A stretch of 64,000 nucleotides of DNA, taken from Terriglobia bacterium. GTDB lineage: Bacteria > Acidobacteriota > Terriglobia > Bryobacterales > Bryobacteraceae. Below, one piece after another: positions 26,901-35,609 of this stretch. The number at the start of each line of letters is the position of its first letter. The first letter of the stretch is position 1. The notes beneath the pieces were generated by a model. The model worked only from the letters and a program-made list of their open reading frames with translations, did not search any database and was not told the origin of the DNA. The position numbers and the translations under genes were made by a program. The stretch is taken from NCBI GenBank assembly GCA_020073445.1, contig JAIQFE010000032.1, positions 1 through 64,000 on the forward strand, written 5' to 3'.

Positions 26901-27415
26901 CGGATGACGTGGAAGCATTCCGGCTCTAGGCCCTGCAGTTCCGCGAGCAACTCCGAGTACAGGCACAGCTGAAGAACCGTTTCCGCTTTGGTTTCGCGTG
27001 AAAGTTTGCAGTCAACGACTTCGTACGACCAACCGCCCAATCGGCTCGGCTGTCCCGGCTGCTCGACCCGCAGGATCACGTCCGCGCGACCTCTCCAATC
27101 GCCGCTGGCGAGGCTGGCCTGAACAATCGCCTGGGCACCATGTTTCATGGCTGTCCATGTTGCTTCAGTGGCCCCCTCCGCCGCCCCATTCGAAAGATCA
27201 ACGACGGTAAGCCCCCTAGAACGAAGGCTTTCGATGTAAGCCTTCTCGTGTTCCAAGCCCCGCTGTTGGAGCACGACTGCATGAGGGTTATCCCACGAAG
27301 GCTCTGCGATCTCCCCTTTTGCGAGGTCGAGATCCAGCGTCGTGAGATGACGGCACGACAAATGGTTTGCCAGGTCAGTGGCGGATAAGGTAGCCGCTCC
27401 TTGCCGTATTCTCAT
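23978..27415 (-). CDS. TM0106-type RecB-like nuclease fused to superfamily I helicase
   Basis: An 1145-residue fusion. Residues ~1-240 form a Cas4/RecB-like nuclease: Cys21 in LSCRHLTTL, GRADVILRV, the catalytic EVVDCKLS followed by LQLCLYSELL, and a cluster CDICRWWKEC that with Cys21 could hold a 4Fe-4S centre. Residues ~300-510 are the TM0106 RNase-H-like domain (VFLDFEGDPFV ... YHFASYEPGAI ... YNEDDCRATEQL). The C-terminal ~450 residues are a UPF1/Dna2-like helicase with Walker A QGPPGAGKTF, DEAG in FVDEAGQMS, GDPQQL and DKFQGQE. Such proteins are known as stand-alone repair or defence nucleases. It is the last and slightly detached gene (302-base gap) of the leftward defence run, so it may be a separate unit. 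Confidence 0.88.
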   Translation of the reverse strand: MRIRQGAATLSATDLANHLSCRHLTTLDLDLAKGEIAEPSWDNPHAVVLQQRGLEHEKAYIESLRSRGLTVVDLSNGAAEGATEATWTAMKHGAQAIVQASLASGDWRGRADVILRVEQPGQPSRLGGWSYEVVDCKLSRETKAETVLQLCLYSELLAELQGLEPECFHVIRPGVAFEPESYRLSSFGAYYRVVKRALQDAVKSSPETYPEPVSHCDICRWWKECDKRRRGDDHLSFVAGASRLQRKELRLQGVPTLEGLASLPLPIPFNPSRGAREGYARIREQARIQLEARTEGKLKYELLRSEAGEGLFRLPSPSNGDVFLDFEGDPFVGEGGLEYLFGVVTLDEGWNVVYQSRWAVDRAQERAAFEWFIDMTLERMTRFPDLHIYHFASYEPGAIKRLMLRYATREEEVDRLLRGEVFVDLHSIAKQSVRASVEQYSLKEMERFCDYRRRIPLPEANQARHFIEHQLEMTSSPILTSEACGIVEGYNEDDCRATEQLRRWLEGLRAGMIAGGTGVPRPEPKDMSASEEVTAHQQRVVALFGALTHDLPAEPKDRTAEQAARWLLAHALDWHRREDKVKWWEFYKMKDLSEEALYDERTAVAGLALRQRMPKMSPRERSPIDQYHYPVQECSVRLRDTLYTLDGQRFGEVVAADPIARTFDVKKPIKLDGFHPPSVFAYSRFPTDEQSQSLLRLGDWIVTNGIDSPGDYRAARDLLLRTVPRLSAGQSLTVCPNETVVQAACRVGLALDSSVLPIQGPPGAGKTFTGARMICQLVNQGKKIGITAVGHKVIRKLLDQVLDAAREMNIAGVLCAHRKEGPDPDSGSVLEIGANDEALQRLQSGAVNVLGGTPWLWSREEFRDAVHVLFVDEAGQMSLANVLACAPAGNSLVLLGDPQQLEQPQKGSHPEGSDISALAHLLHGRPTIGKAEGLFLAETWRLHPAICRFTSELFYEGRLVSLDGLERQAIKTSTAFSGAGLWFVPVEHEGNQSHSTEEVACVSLVVESLTNGAATWTDRHGDLQPLTLDDILIVAPYNDQVNRLADRLPGAKVGTVDKFQGQEAAIVIYSMTTSAPEDAPRGMEFLYNLNRFNVATSRAQCACIVVGNPRLLTPECHTPREMELANVVCRYAEMSVNIPVSATLA

Positions 27416-27717
27416 CAGTTCATCATCCTGGATTACGCCGGCACAAAATCATCCGCCAGCATGAGTATAGGTTAATTTCGTGAAACTTCGTGCGGTGACA
27501 TCAACGAACATTCCCTGGGAGCAGTTCGACCCTTAGGCTTATAGTAGGCTTGTTAAATCCTCATGCCTTGAGCGCCAGCACGCCGGAAGACTTCGCGCGT
27601 ATCCCCCTGCCAATCCAGCAACGACCAGACCATGGGTCGCGTAACGGCTACGTTCGGGTCGCTTCCTTCTGTCTGAGAAGAGACGGCCGTCGAGCGTTCT
27701 CCCTACTGCCCTTTCCT
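27416..27717. other. Intergenic region upstream of the TM0106-type gene
   Basis: 302 bases separating the nuclease-helicase from the preceding defence gene, presumably with the promoter of the former. No frame with a ribosome site, no convincing promoter pair and no terminator stem are seen. Confidence 0.35.
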
Positions 27718-28977
27718 TTAGGCGGTTTGTGAGCGTCTGGATCGAGACTGGAGCTCTCTAATAGCCGGCCACGCACGGCCCACACCGTCTACTCGATGGC
27801 AGGTCTCGTCCGTATACCAGATCGCTGTGATTTGCAGTTCTTCCAAAAGCTCGACGTGGGATTTTGAAGGTGGCGAGATGGTCAAAACGGCTAGATCGGT
27901 CGCGGCGGGCCGATGGACGAATCGCCGATAATCCAGCAGTTGACCAATGGCGATACGAATCGCGCCCTTGTCAGGATCTGGCTTAGCTTCAATAAGCAGA
28001 TCGCGCGATTTCCGATCATAGTCCTTAACTCGGACATCGTAGTTGCAATCGTGGTCGTAGCTTGTCACGAGTTCATAACCAGCAAACAGTTGCTTGACCG
28101 CTTCCGTCATTTTGTTATGCCGTTTTCGGTACACAGCGCTCGTGGCTTTCTGCGTTGCGTGACGCTCGTCTATGTCGTAGTCAGGCAACTGCTGTTCACC
28201 CTCGTGCTCGCTCTTGCGTGGCTCCGCCGGCCCGGCCTCCGTCGCAAGCTCGCCGATTTCTTTAGCGAAAATATCGAGCAGAAAGGCGTCTTCAATACCG
28301 AATTGCCCGATAAGGCCCGTGAGATGGCGAACCTGATCTTCGAGTCCGCTATTTGCGAGTCCGAGCTTTGCGAGCAGCTGTGTGACTTCGGGGCGACCGT
28401 TTATGATTGGAAACCTGCGCTGAAGGTCCAGAAAAGCCACGACCGGTGACACAGCAAGGACCGCTCTCGCATTCGCCTTATCGTTTGGAGATGGAATGTT
28501 AGGTAGCTCTTCAATTCGGGCGGCGAGCGCGATGCGCTCCTCTTGAGACATACCCCGACGCATGGCGGCGCGGATGATCCCGCGGAGCGCATTACGGTTC
28601 TCATTGCACCACTGCCGAGCGGCATTTCTCCAGACCAGCCGAACATTTACGGCTCCTGTTTCCGGAATAGCCGCCGATTCTACCTTGGCGGGCAAACCCA
28701 TAACGCGGATCGACGTGGCCAGATCGTCGCGTATGTCTACGCGCTTCCCAAAAAGACTCGCAAGCGCTGGGACCTTAAGCGTCTGCCAATGGTTCGGCGA
28801 CACACCGTGCACATTGCGTGTTATCCACGTCAGCCGCATGAGTTGCCAGATTTCATCGCCGGAAAGCTTGTCTACAACGAGTGAAGCCGTCACGGCTCGC
28901 AGAAGGGCCGCAGTATTCTGATGAGTCTCGTACCACTCTTTCATCTCCCCCTTCAGGAGTTGCTGAATGTTCCTCAT
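27718..28977 (-). CDS. Restriction-type protein with PD-(D/E)XK-like C-terminal domain
   Basis: A 419-residue protein. The first ~250 residues are helical and not recognised. The C-terminal ~130 residues carry a nuclease-like core: YDVRVKDYDRKSRDLLIEAKPD, then IRIAIGQLLDYRRF and strands LAVLTIS and ITAIWYT. The D...(E)AK pattern followed by GQLLDYRRF is typical of PD-(D/E)XK restriction endonuclease folds. It sits 44 bases downstream of the Res-like gene on the same strand, so it probably belongs to that operon as an extra effector or specificity subunit. Family name unknown to me. Confidence 0.6.
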   Translation of the reverse strand: MRNIQQLLKGEMKEWYETHQNTAALLRAVTASLVVDKLSGDEIWQLMRLTWITRNVHGVSPNHWQTLKVPALASLFGKRVDIRDDLATSIRVMGLPAKVESAAIPETGAVNVRLVWRNAARQWCNENRNALRGIIRAAMRRGMSQEERIALAARIEELPNIPSPNDKANARAVLAVSPVVAFLDLQRRFPIINGRPEVTQLLAKLGLANSGLEDQVRHLTGLIGQFGIEDAFLLDIFAKEIGELATEAGPAEPRKSEHEGEQQLPDYDIDERHATQKATSAVYRKRHNKMTEAVKQLFAGYELVTSYDHDCNYDVRVKDYDRKSRDLLIEAKPDPDKGAIRIAIGQLLDYRRFVHRPAATDLAVLTISPPSKSHVELLEELQITAIWYTDETCHRVDGVGRAWPAIRELQSRSRRSQTA

Positions 28978-29021
28978 CTGGCCTCTTAAACTTTACAAGC
29001 GCGGTACAGACTGCCTATGAG

Positions 29022-32000
29022 TCAGTTCGCTAAATCGGCAACCAGCTGCGCCACGTAATCCTCCGGCTCGTCCTTGGCCATCAGGATGTGGTGCCCCCGA
29101 TACTCGTCGAGCGTCGCGTCCCTCCCCGTTTCTTTCTGACTCGGCCATCGAAGGCTGTCGCGATATGTCTGTGAGATGAGATAGGACTCCAACCGGATAT
29201 TCGCCCTCATTGACAGATCCCGCTCCAGGTTTTTGATCTCTCGCGCCATCTGGACCTTCGGATTGTTGAAGTTGTCCGTAAAGTGATGGAACCCCTTCGG
29301 ATCCAGGAACGCAATTGTCTGTTTGTCGCCCTTCAGCAACCAGAGAATGAAGTCGGGCCGGAACGCTCGCTCGCTAAAGAACGCAATCGCCTTGTCCGAG
29401 CTGTGATTCCGCAGAAGATATAGGTCTACATCGTGCAGCAGTCCGTGCGCTTCCGTGCGGCACACCTTCGCTAGATCATCCACAAACCGCTTCTCGCCAT
29501 CGTTGAGGTGTGTCGGAATCACCTTCACCAACGAATCCTCGCCTTTGTTATGCGTAAGGTGGATCAGCGGTTGATACAAGTGCCGCTCCGCCTGGAATAT
29601 CTGGAGATTGTCGAAGCTGTATGCTTCGAATTCACCCGCGGCGAACTTCTCGGCGAGTTTTCTTAACCGCTCGATCAGGGGCCCTGCCGACTTCTTCACC
29701 AAAAGCTGGTAAGACTTCCGTATCAGATCGTCGTCGCTGGGCTCTAAAACCTGATACTCCAAAAACGGCTTTTCAAACTCTCGTTTCTGGAAGAGATAAA
29801 AGCGGTCGAGATAACCCTTTAGCAAATGGGTGGCGATGTCTTGAAACAACGCCAACCGGTCGAACCGGAAGTCAAGGTAGCCCGGCGGAATGAGCAGTTC
29901 GTACCACCAGGACTGCGTCATCAGTTCAAGGAGCACAGCAGACGACAGCACTACGTTGTAATAGGCATTTTCGCGTTTATGCCGTTCGAGGTCGAACCAA
30001 ATCCGGTCCCACCTCAGGAAGGCAAGATGATCGCGGCGCAAAATGTCACGATTCAGTTGCGCGGCTGGGCCAGCGCTCACGCCGGCCGACGAATGCTTCT
30101 GCAACCGTGGATACCAATCGGCCATGACCCTCGAACTGAGTTGACCTTCGAGGCTACTGAGCCGGAAACGCACTGACCTCTTGAAATCCGGCATATCCTT
30201 GCGCGGGCGAATCACATTGAGCTGAATCTTGCCTTCTTTGAACTCCGGCAACTGGATAGTCGGAAGCAAAATGAGTTCCCGGCGTTCCTGTTCCCCAACG
30301 CCTTCGTTCTCCAGGTATTCCTGGAACTCTTTCATGTAGTCGCTGCGAATACCGAATACATTCAGTGTTTCGAGCAACTCGATGTAGTCAGGGTGCGCCT
30401 GCGGGTAACCCTCCGCCTGGTAATCGAGCGCATCCAGCGCACTGGTACGCTTCAGCTTGAAGCGGAAACCTTTCAGGCGCACGCCTCGCCCGAAGAGCTG
30501 AATGATCTCGGTGCCTTCCTTCTTCCCGACGTTCATGAGCCCCATCGCGGAAACACGCCACGAGCTCCAGCCCTCAGTGAACTTCTTCGCTCCCGCCAGC
30601 AACCGGATCTGGCTCCCTGGCTGGCGGATGCCTTCGAATAGCGACTCGGAAAACGGCAGATCATCGACGACATAAGTGTCGCCTTCGCCGGTCTTGCATA
30701 GATCGCACAGCTTCTTCGCATCTCCGACGTTCACCACGCCGAACCACGGGTAATCACCTACACGCAGCCCGATTTCTCCATCGCTCCCCTGCAAGCGTAG
30801 AATGTGAAGTTTTCCACCACCAGGTGCATTGAAAACGTATCGCAGTATGTCGGTGAACACCTCACCGGCCTGATCCGGCCTCCAGAGGGTCTCGACGAAT
30901 GGGAAGAACTTGGCGAATACGTCCTCTCCACCCGCCACCAATCGTGCCTGTCGTCGCAGCAACTTCTCAAGGCGCCGTTCTGTCTCCGCGCGGTTGTCGA
31001 CAAACTCCGCGAGGAAACGAAGGATCAACACCAGATCCGTGTCTTCCTGGTTTTGCCGCACACCTGTCACGGAACCGCCCACGAAGATCATTAGCGGCGA
31101 CTCCAGCAGATAGGGTGCCAGCGCCGCGCCGCCCTGGGCAAAGCGCCTGCATTGCTGATAGAACCCCAGCATGCACGCCGTCAGGTACAGTGGCTGGGTT
31201 TCTTCCTCGTGCTCTTCCGCGAGATTGAGGATGTTGAAGTCTTTTCCATAACCATCGTCATAAAAGAACTTGTACGAATAATCAAACAGGATGCTCTTCG
31301 AGTATGTCTGGATCAGGTCCTTCTGCTTGGAGCCGCTCGCCGCCTTGATCGCCTGCCCAAAAGTTGCCGAGTACTCAAAAGAGAAGCCGTTAGCGCACAG
31401 CCGCGCTCGTTTCTCCATCCATTCCTCGCCGCCAGATCCACGGTGCCCCTCGTCAACAAAGACCAGATTATTGCCTTCAAACGTGTCCACCGCGACCGTC
31501 TTGTCTCCCGACGTTTCTCGGAGCTTGTGTACGTCGATGATGTCGACGCCACGACCCTGAAATTCAAGACGCATCGCGGCGTCTTTGTCGAACAGCGCCG
31601 CCTCGATTCCGGAAAGTTCGAATTCCTCCTGATGCTGTCGAGACAGGCTCTCATTCGGAGTCAGAAGGATGATTCGGTTCAGATCTTTGAGTACGTCCGC
31701 TTTTCGCGCGTAGTGCAAGTACTGTCGGATATGACAGTGCATCAGCAACGTCTTGCCGCTGCCCGTAGCCATCCAAAAGGCTACTTTGTTGAGATCGTCT
31801 TCCGTGAACGGCTGAATCTCGGGCAGGGCAGCTTTCTTGCGCCCGCGTCGTCGCACAACGCTTGAGGCTATCGTCCAGTCATGCCCCACTCCCTTTTCAA
31901 GAATTTCGTTCAGTGATCGGAGCAAGGCTTGTCGGTCACCAAAATACGAAGCCAGGTAGATCTCCGTGAACAGCAATCCACAATATTGAAAGTACAACGG

Positions 32001-32273
32001 ATGGAGTGTCGGTCCCTGCGTGTTTCGAACACGCGTGATATGTCTCCAGTGCCGGACAATGTTCGCATCATAGTCCCGCAGCATGTCACTCGACGTGGGG
32101 CGTGTCTTCGGCAGTCCATTGACGAGTTGCCGAACGAAATAGGTGCCGCCGTCCTCGGCCCAGCCCTCGAATTCTGGCGCATGCAGCAGCTTCGAAAGCT
32201 GTTCGAAGCGCTCTATGCCAAGTTGCGCGAACGCCCAACGCGCAAGAACGAGGTGATCCGCAAAAACAGCCAT
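29022..32273 (-). CDS. Type III restriction Res-like helicase-nuclease
   Basis: A 1083-residue protein. An N-terminal ~150-residue helical region precedes the SF2 motor: Walker A FWMATGSGKTLLMH, motif Ia ILLTPNESLSRQH, DEGH in LVFVDEGHRGSGG, and motif VI near IIQLFGRGVRLKG. The C-terminal nuclease module has FRPDFILWLLK then IAFLDPKGFHHF, matching the D...DXK arrangement of Res subunits. In type III systems Res translocates and cleaves when two unmodified sites meet. It starts 4 bases after the methyltransferase stops, so the two are certainly co-expressed. The nuclease residues are intact. Confidence 0.85.
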   Translation of the reverse strand: MAVFADHLVLARWAFAQLGIERFEQLSKLLHAPEFEGWAEDGGTYFVRQLVNGLPKTRPTSSDMLRDYDANIVRHWRHITRVRNTQGPTLHPLYFQYCGLLFTEIYLASYFGDRQALLRSLNEILEKGVGHDWTIASSVVRRRGRKKAALPEIQPFTEDDLNKVAFWMATGSGKTLLMHCHIRQYLHYARKADVLKDLNRIILLTPNESLSRQHQEEFELSGIEAALFDKDAAMRLEFQGRGVDIIDVHKLRETSGDKTVAVDTFEGNNLVFVDEGHRGSGGEEWMEKRARLCANGFSFEYSATFGQAIKAASGSKQKDLIQTYSKSILFDYSYKFFYDDGYGKDFNILNLAEEHEEETQPLYLTACMLGFYQQCRRFAQGGAALAPYLLESPLMIFVGGSVTGVRQNQEDTDLVLILRFLAEFVDNRAETERRLEKLLRRQARLVAGGEDVFAKFFPFVETLWRPDQAGEVFTDILRYVFNAPGGGKLHILRLQGSDGEIGLRVGDYPWFGVVNVGDAKKLCDLCKTGEGDTYVVDDLPFSESLFEGIRQPGSQIRLLAGAKKFTEGWSSWRVSAMGLMNVGKKEGTEIIQLFGRGVRLKGFRFKLKRTSALDALDYQAEGYPQAHPDYIELLETLNVFGIRSDYMKEFQEYLENEGVGEQERRELILLPTIQLPEFKEGKIQLNVIRPRKDMPDFKRSVRFRLSSLEGQLSSRVMADWYPRLQKHSSAGVSAGPAAQLNRDILRRDHLAFLRWDRIWFDLERHKRENAYYNVVLSSAVLLELMTQSWWYELLIPPGYLDFRFDRLALFQDIATHLLKGYLDRFYLFQKREFEKPFLEYQVLEPSDDDLIRKSYQLLVKKSAGPLIERLRKLAEKFAAGEFEAYSFDNLQIFQAERHLYQPLIHLTHNKGEDSLVKVIPTHLNDGEKRFVDDLAKVCRTEAHGLLHDVDLYLLRNHSSDKAIAFFSERAFRPDFILWLLKGDKQTIAFLDPKGFHHFTDNFNNPKVQMAREIKNLERDLSMRANIRLESYLISQTYRDSLRWPSQKETGRDATLDEYRGHHILMAKDEPEDYVAQLVADLAN

Positions 32274-32277
32274 GGCC

Positions 32278-35200
32278 CTATTCCAGCGATTCGAACGATT
32301 CGTCTTCGAACATTCGCCGCTGGAACTCCTCTTCGATTAGGTGAATCTTGTTATGGGGATCGGCAAGAGTGTGGGAGCCGTTGACATAAATGAAAGCGTA
32401 TTCGGTTTCGGCCGGGTTAACCTGGATGCCGCTGGGACCGAGATATTTCTCCAGCGCCTCCCCGTCTTGAAGCGGATTGTCGGTGAGCGTCCGCCAGATG
32501 ATCAGACCTCGCCCTCCGGACCTCTTCTCGCCAGTCACGGTTACGAAGCCTCTCTGGTGGTCGATGTGCTTGACTTTTAGCCCTATCAATAAATTGAAGG
32601 TTTCGACTAGATCGACGTTGGTGGGCTTTGTCTCACCGGCTGTACGGGTTGCGATATTGAGTTTGTATGAAAAAGGGTCCTTGAACTGCGAGACGTCCAG
32701 CAGGCTGGCTGAGCCCTCGCTCTCGAGTTCCAGGAAGTAGCCCAGCATGTATTCGTCACGCTGCCATTGTTCAGCCGATTGCTGCGCCGCGGTGTCCGCC
32801 TCCGACCGGCTGAGCCCGAGATTATTCAGGCTGTCTTCATAACTTTCGAGCCGGATAATCTTGAAGGCGTGAGAAATTCCCGTCGTCCAGCTTGTCGGCT
32901 TGCCGTTTCGCCAGTCAGATGAAAACGCCACTTTGCAGAGGCGTGGAACGATCACCGTATCGAAGTAATGGCCCACCTCGACGGTCAGATATTTTCGATG
33001 GCCATGGTCTTCCCGATTCAAACGGATCACAGCATGCGCAGTGCTTCCGGAGCCACCAAAACAATCCACGACCGTGCTGGCATCTTTGCCTGCGTGTTGA
33101 ATGAACCGCGCGACAAAGCCGGAGTGCTTAGGGGCGAGAAACACACCGGAGCGTCCAAACAACGCGGACGTTTCCTTTTCGCCATCCGAGTAATCCTGAA
33201 AAACGCTCTTGCCGATGTTGGTCTCGACTTCGTGCAACATCCGCTTGAGCCTGGGGACCTTCTGCTCGTCAGGGCCCCACGCGATTCTGTGATCACGGTC
33301 GAGGGAGACAAAACTCTTCTTGTCAGGGGAATCCTCATCGTCCGCGAACGCAAACTTCCAGCCGCTCTTCGGATGCGGGCATGGCTGTTTGGTCACAGGA
33401 TGCAAAGGCTTGTAGAACCTCCAATTAGGGTGTTCCGGATCGCGCGTGGTCGGTGACTGCTTGGTAGCGGGCATTGACGTGTTGTCCTCTTGGTAGACCC
33501 AGATGGATGCTTTGCAATCCCCAGCCGTTATTTCAGGAACAAATGTTCCCTGAGCATCACGATATTCAGCGTGACTGTAGTTGAACAGCCCCCTCCAAGG
33601 ATCGTTACCTTTCTCGTCTTCCCATTCAAGCCCCTGGGCTTCAACTTCCTCGCGAAACTCTATCTTGTGGCGTTCATACAGGGTGCGGATCTCGGTTTCG
33701 ACTTCCGAGATCGGGCGATACTCTGGGTTTAATCGCGCAACCAGCTCCATCACCTGTTCGTACCCAGGCTTGGGTTCCCGAAACATCCCGCGATCTCGTT
33801 CGGCGACAATCCGGTTTGCTGCATAGACCTCGACGTACTCGTGGTTCGTCGAGTAATTCGGAGCCTGACTATTATTCGTGTTCATCGACCAAATCAGCTC
33901 CTCAATTCTGTTTCGAGGCCCGAAGGTGTAATTCATCGCCTGCTCAAGTAGCGATCTTTCCAGCTTGTCAATACTGGCGAAGATTGCGCCATCCTCTCGC
34001 AAAAGCCTCCTGAGAAGAGCGAGCCGGTCGAGCATCATGGTTGCCCACGAAGAGTGCCGGTAGTTGTTCTTGTAAGGAATAGAGCTGCTGTCGGTGTTGT
34101 AGGGAGGATCGATGTAGATGCACTTTGCTAGCGCACGGTAGCGTGGCTCGATCAGGCGTAGAGCCTGAAAATTGTCCGAATGTACGCAGAGGCCATCAAG
34201 TGATTTATCCAGGTCATTTACTGAAGAGAGCAGTCGCGCCTTGAACGCCGTGTCGAAGTGTTGTGTGTCGATCATCATGTGCGGCTGACGCTTCAGAAAT
34301 TCTGGTGTTCTGGGCTCGGCCGTGAACAGATCCGCCGGCCTTTGAGACAGTGAGTACAGATCTTCCCATTCCGCCCACTGCGCCTCATTTGCGCAAATCT
34401 CCGAATAGAGGGCTTCCGGTACTCTATCAACTGTCATGCAGTAACGCGTTTCCACGACGAACTTCTTCTTCAGCCAGAGCTTTTTCTGGAAGTCTTCGAT
34501 CTGGGCTAGCATCCGGATAACCGGCAGCGCACAGCGTCGTAACGCCCGGATTTTCGATAGATAAACTTCGGCCTTGGGGGCTGTGCTGTTTTCGATATCG
34601 TCGAGGTAAACAACCTCATTCTTGATATAGAAATCCAGCTCCCGGCGCAGGAAGCCGCCCAAATCCTTGTGTATGAAGTAGTCGAACTGATTACGCGCCG
34701 TATAGCTGCGCAAATGATTCTGAATGGGCGTACGGTCGTCCTCGCCAACGGCGAACAATAGGGCTCTCCAGGTCGGGGGCAGTTCATCGTGCAGCGTCTT
34801 CAACGTGTTTGCATTGGCCTTGTCCTGGAGATTCCGCTCGGACGTCTGCTCGCGATACCGGAAACGAATGCGAAGGTGGTCCAGCGCGACCTCTTCGAAA
34901 GGCTGTTCCTGATCAAGTTGAAAGGCTCTTGAAGTTTTACCGTCGGCCTTTCGGTTATCTTTTTCCGTGTCACCTTCAATAAGTTTCAGTTCAACCGTGA
35001 ATTCCGGCGGGGGCGTCTGCTGGAACAGCGGGCCTTCCTTGGGCCGCACATGAAACCGGTAGTCACGCAACAGTTCCGAGGATTTGATGTAGTACTGGTC
35101 CATGTTGGCCCAGACCATCTTCACTTCCTCTCCGTTATAAGGAATCACGTATTTCTCGCGCCCGTGTACGGTGGATCGCTGCAACCCAAGGAAATCGCCT

Positions 35201-35589
35201 TCCTGGTAGTAGCGCGAAAAAAACGTGTAAAGGTGCGAGTAAACCTCGTCCGCCGTCTCTTGCAGACTTCCTCCCGTCGTCAAGCGCGCCTTCAGGTCCG
35301 CGACCCTTGGGGACAAGTCCGCGGAGATGCCGGCGGCCCGCGCGGCTTCCTCGGCCTTGTGCAACTCACCCTCGATTTGCGCGTGGTCTTCGGCCTGATA
35401 CGCCCGCAGCGCCTCAAGAACTGTCTTTTCGAGGTGCTGATCCAGGAACTCGGTGATCTCGCGATGGCGCTGTCGCAGAATCCGATAAATTCCAAAATCA
35501 AGATCGGCTTTGTCGAGCTCGAAGAGCTCGCGAAGCTTCAACTTCAGTTTCTCGAAATTCGCCGAGGCCGGAACCGTAGTTTCAGGCAT
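32278..35589 (-). CDS. Type III-like adenine DNA methyltransferase (Mod-like), enlarged
   Basis: A 1103-residue beta-class N6-adenine methyltransferase. Motif IV is IYIDPPYN, followed by MLDRLALLRRLLREDGAIFASID. The SAM motif VDCFGGSGSTAHAV comes later, the order typical of type III Mod proteins. The first ~470 residues are an extra helical region (EAEEAARAAGISADL and similar), making it nearly twice the normal Mod length. The insert between the motifs and the C-terminal ~150 residues probably recognise the target. It follows the SNF2 helicase gene by 20 bases and precedes the Res-like gene by 4. It should modify host DNA for the locus; the target sequence cannot be read from the protein. Confidence 0.87.
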   Translation of the reverse strand: MPETTVPASANFEKLKLKLRELFELDKADLDFGIYRILRQRHREITEFLDQHLEKTVLEALRAYQAEDHAQIEGELHKAEEAARAAGISADLSPRVADLKARLTTGGSLQETADEVYSHLYTFFSRYYQEGDFLGLQRSTVHGREKYVIPYNGEEVKMVWANMDQYYIKSSELLRDYRFHVRPKEGPLFQQTPPPEFTVELKLIEGDTEKDNRKADGKTSRAFQLDQEQPFEEVALDHLRIRFRYREQTSERNLQDKANANTLKTLHDELPPTWRALLFAVGEDDRTPIQNHLRSYTARNQFDYFIHKDLGGFLRRELDFYIKNEVVYLDDIENSTAPKAEVYLSKIRALRRCALPVIRMLAQIEDFQKKLWLKKKFVVETRYCMTVDRVPEALYSEICANEAQWAEWEDLYSLSQRPADLFTAEPRTPEFLKRQPHMMIDTQHFDTAFKARLLSSVNDLDKSLDGLCVHSDNFQALRLIEPRYRALAKCIYIDPPYNTDSSSIPYKNNYRHSSWATMMLDRLALLRRLLREDGAIFASIDKLERSLLEQAMNYTFGPRNRIEELIWSMNTNNSQAPNYSTNHEYVEVYAANRIVAERDRGMFREPKPGYEQVMELVARLNPEYRPISEVETEIRTLYERHKIEFREEVEAQGLEWEDEKGNDPWRGLFNYSHAEYRDAQGTFVPEITAGDCKASIWVYQEDNTSMPATKQSPTTRDPEHPNWRFYKPLHPVTKQPCPHPKSGWKFAFADDEDSPDKKSFVSLDRDHRIAWGPDEQKVPRLKRMLHEVETNIGKSVFQDYSDGEKETSALFGRSGVFLAPKHSGFVARFIQHAGKDASTVVDCFGGSGSTAHAVIRLNREDHGHRKYLTVEVGHYFDTVIVPRLCKVAFSSDWRNGKPTSWTTGISHAFKIIRLESYEDSLNNLGLSRSEADTAAQQSAEQWQRDEYMLGYFLELESEGSASLLDVSQFKDPFSYKLNIATRTAGETKPTNVDLVETFNLLIGLKVKHIDHQRGFVTVTGEKRSGGRGLIIWRTLTDNPLQDGEALEKYLGPSGIQVNPAETEYAFIYVNGSHTLADPHNKIHLIEEEFQRRMFEDESFESLE

Positions 35590-35609
35590 TGATTTGCATG
35601 GACTTCATT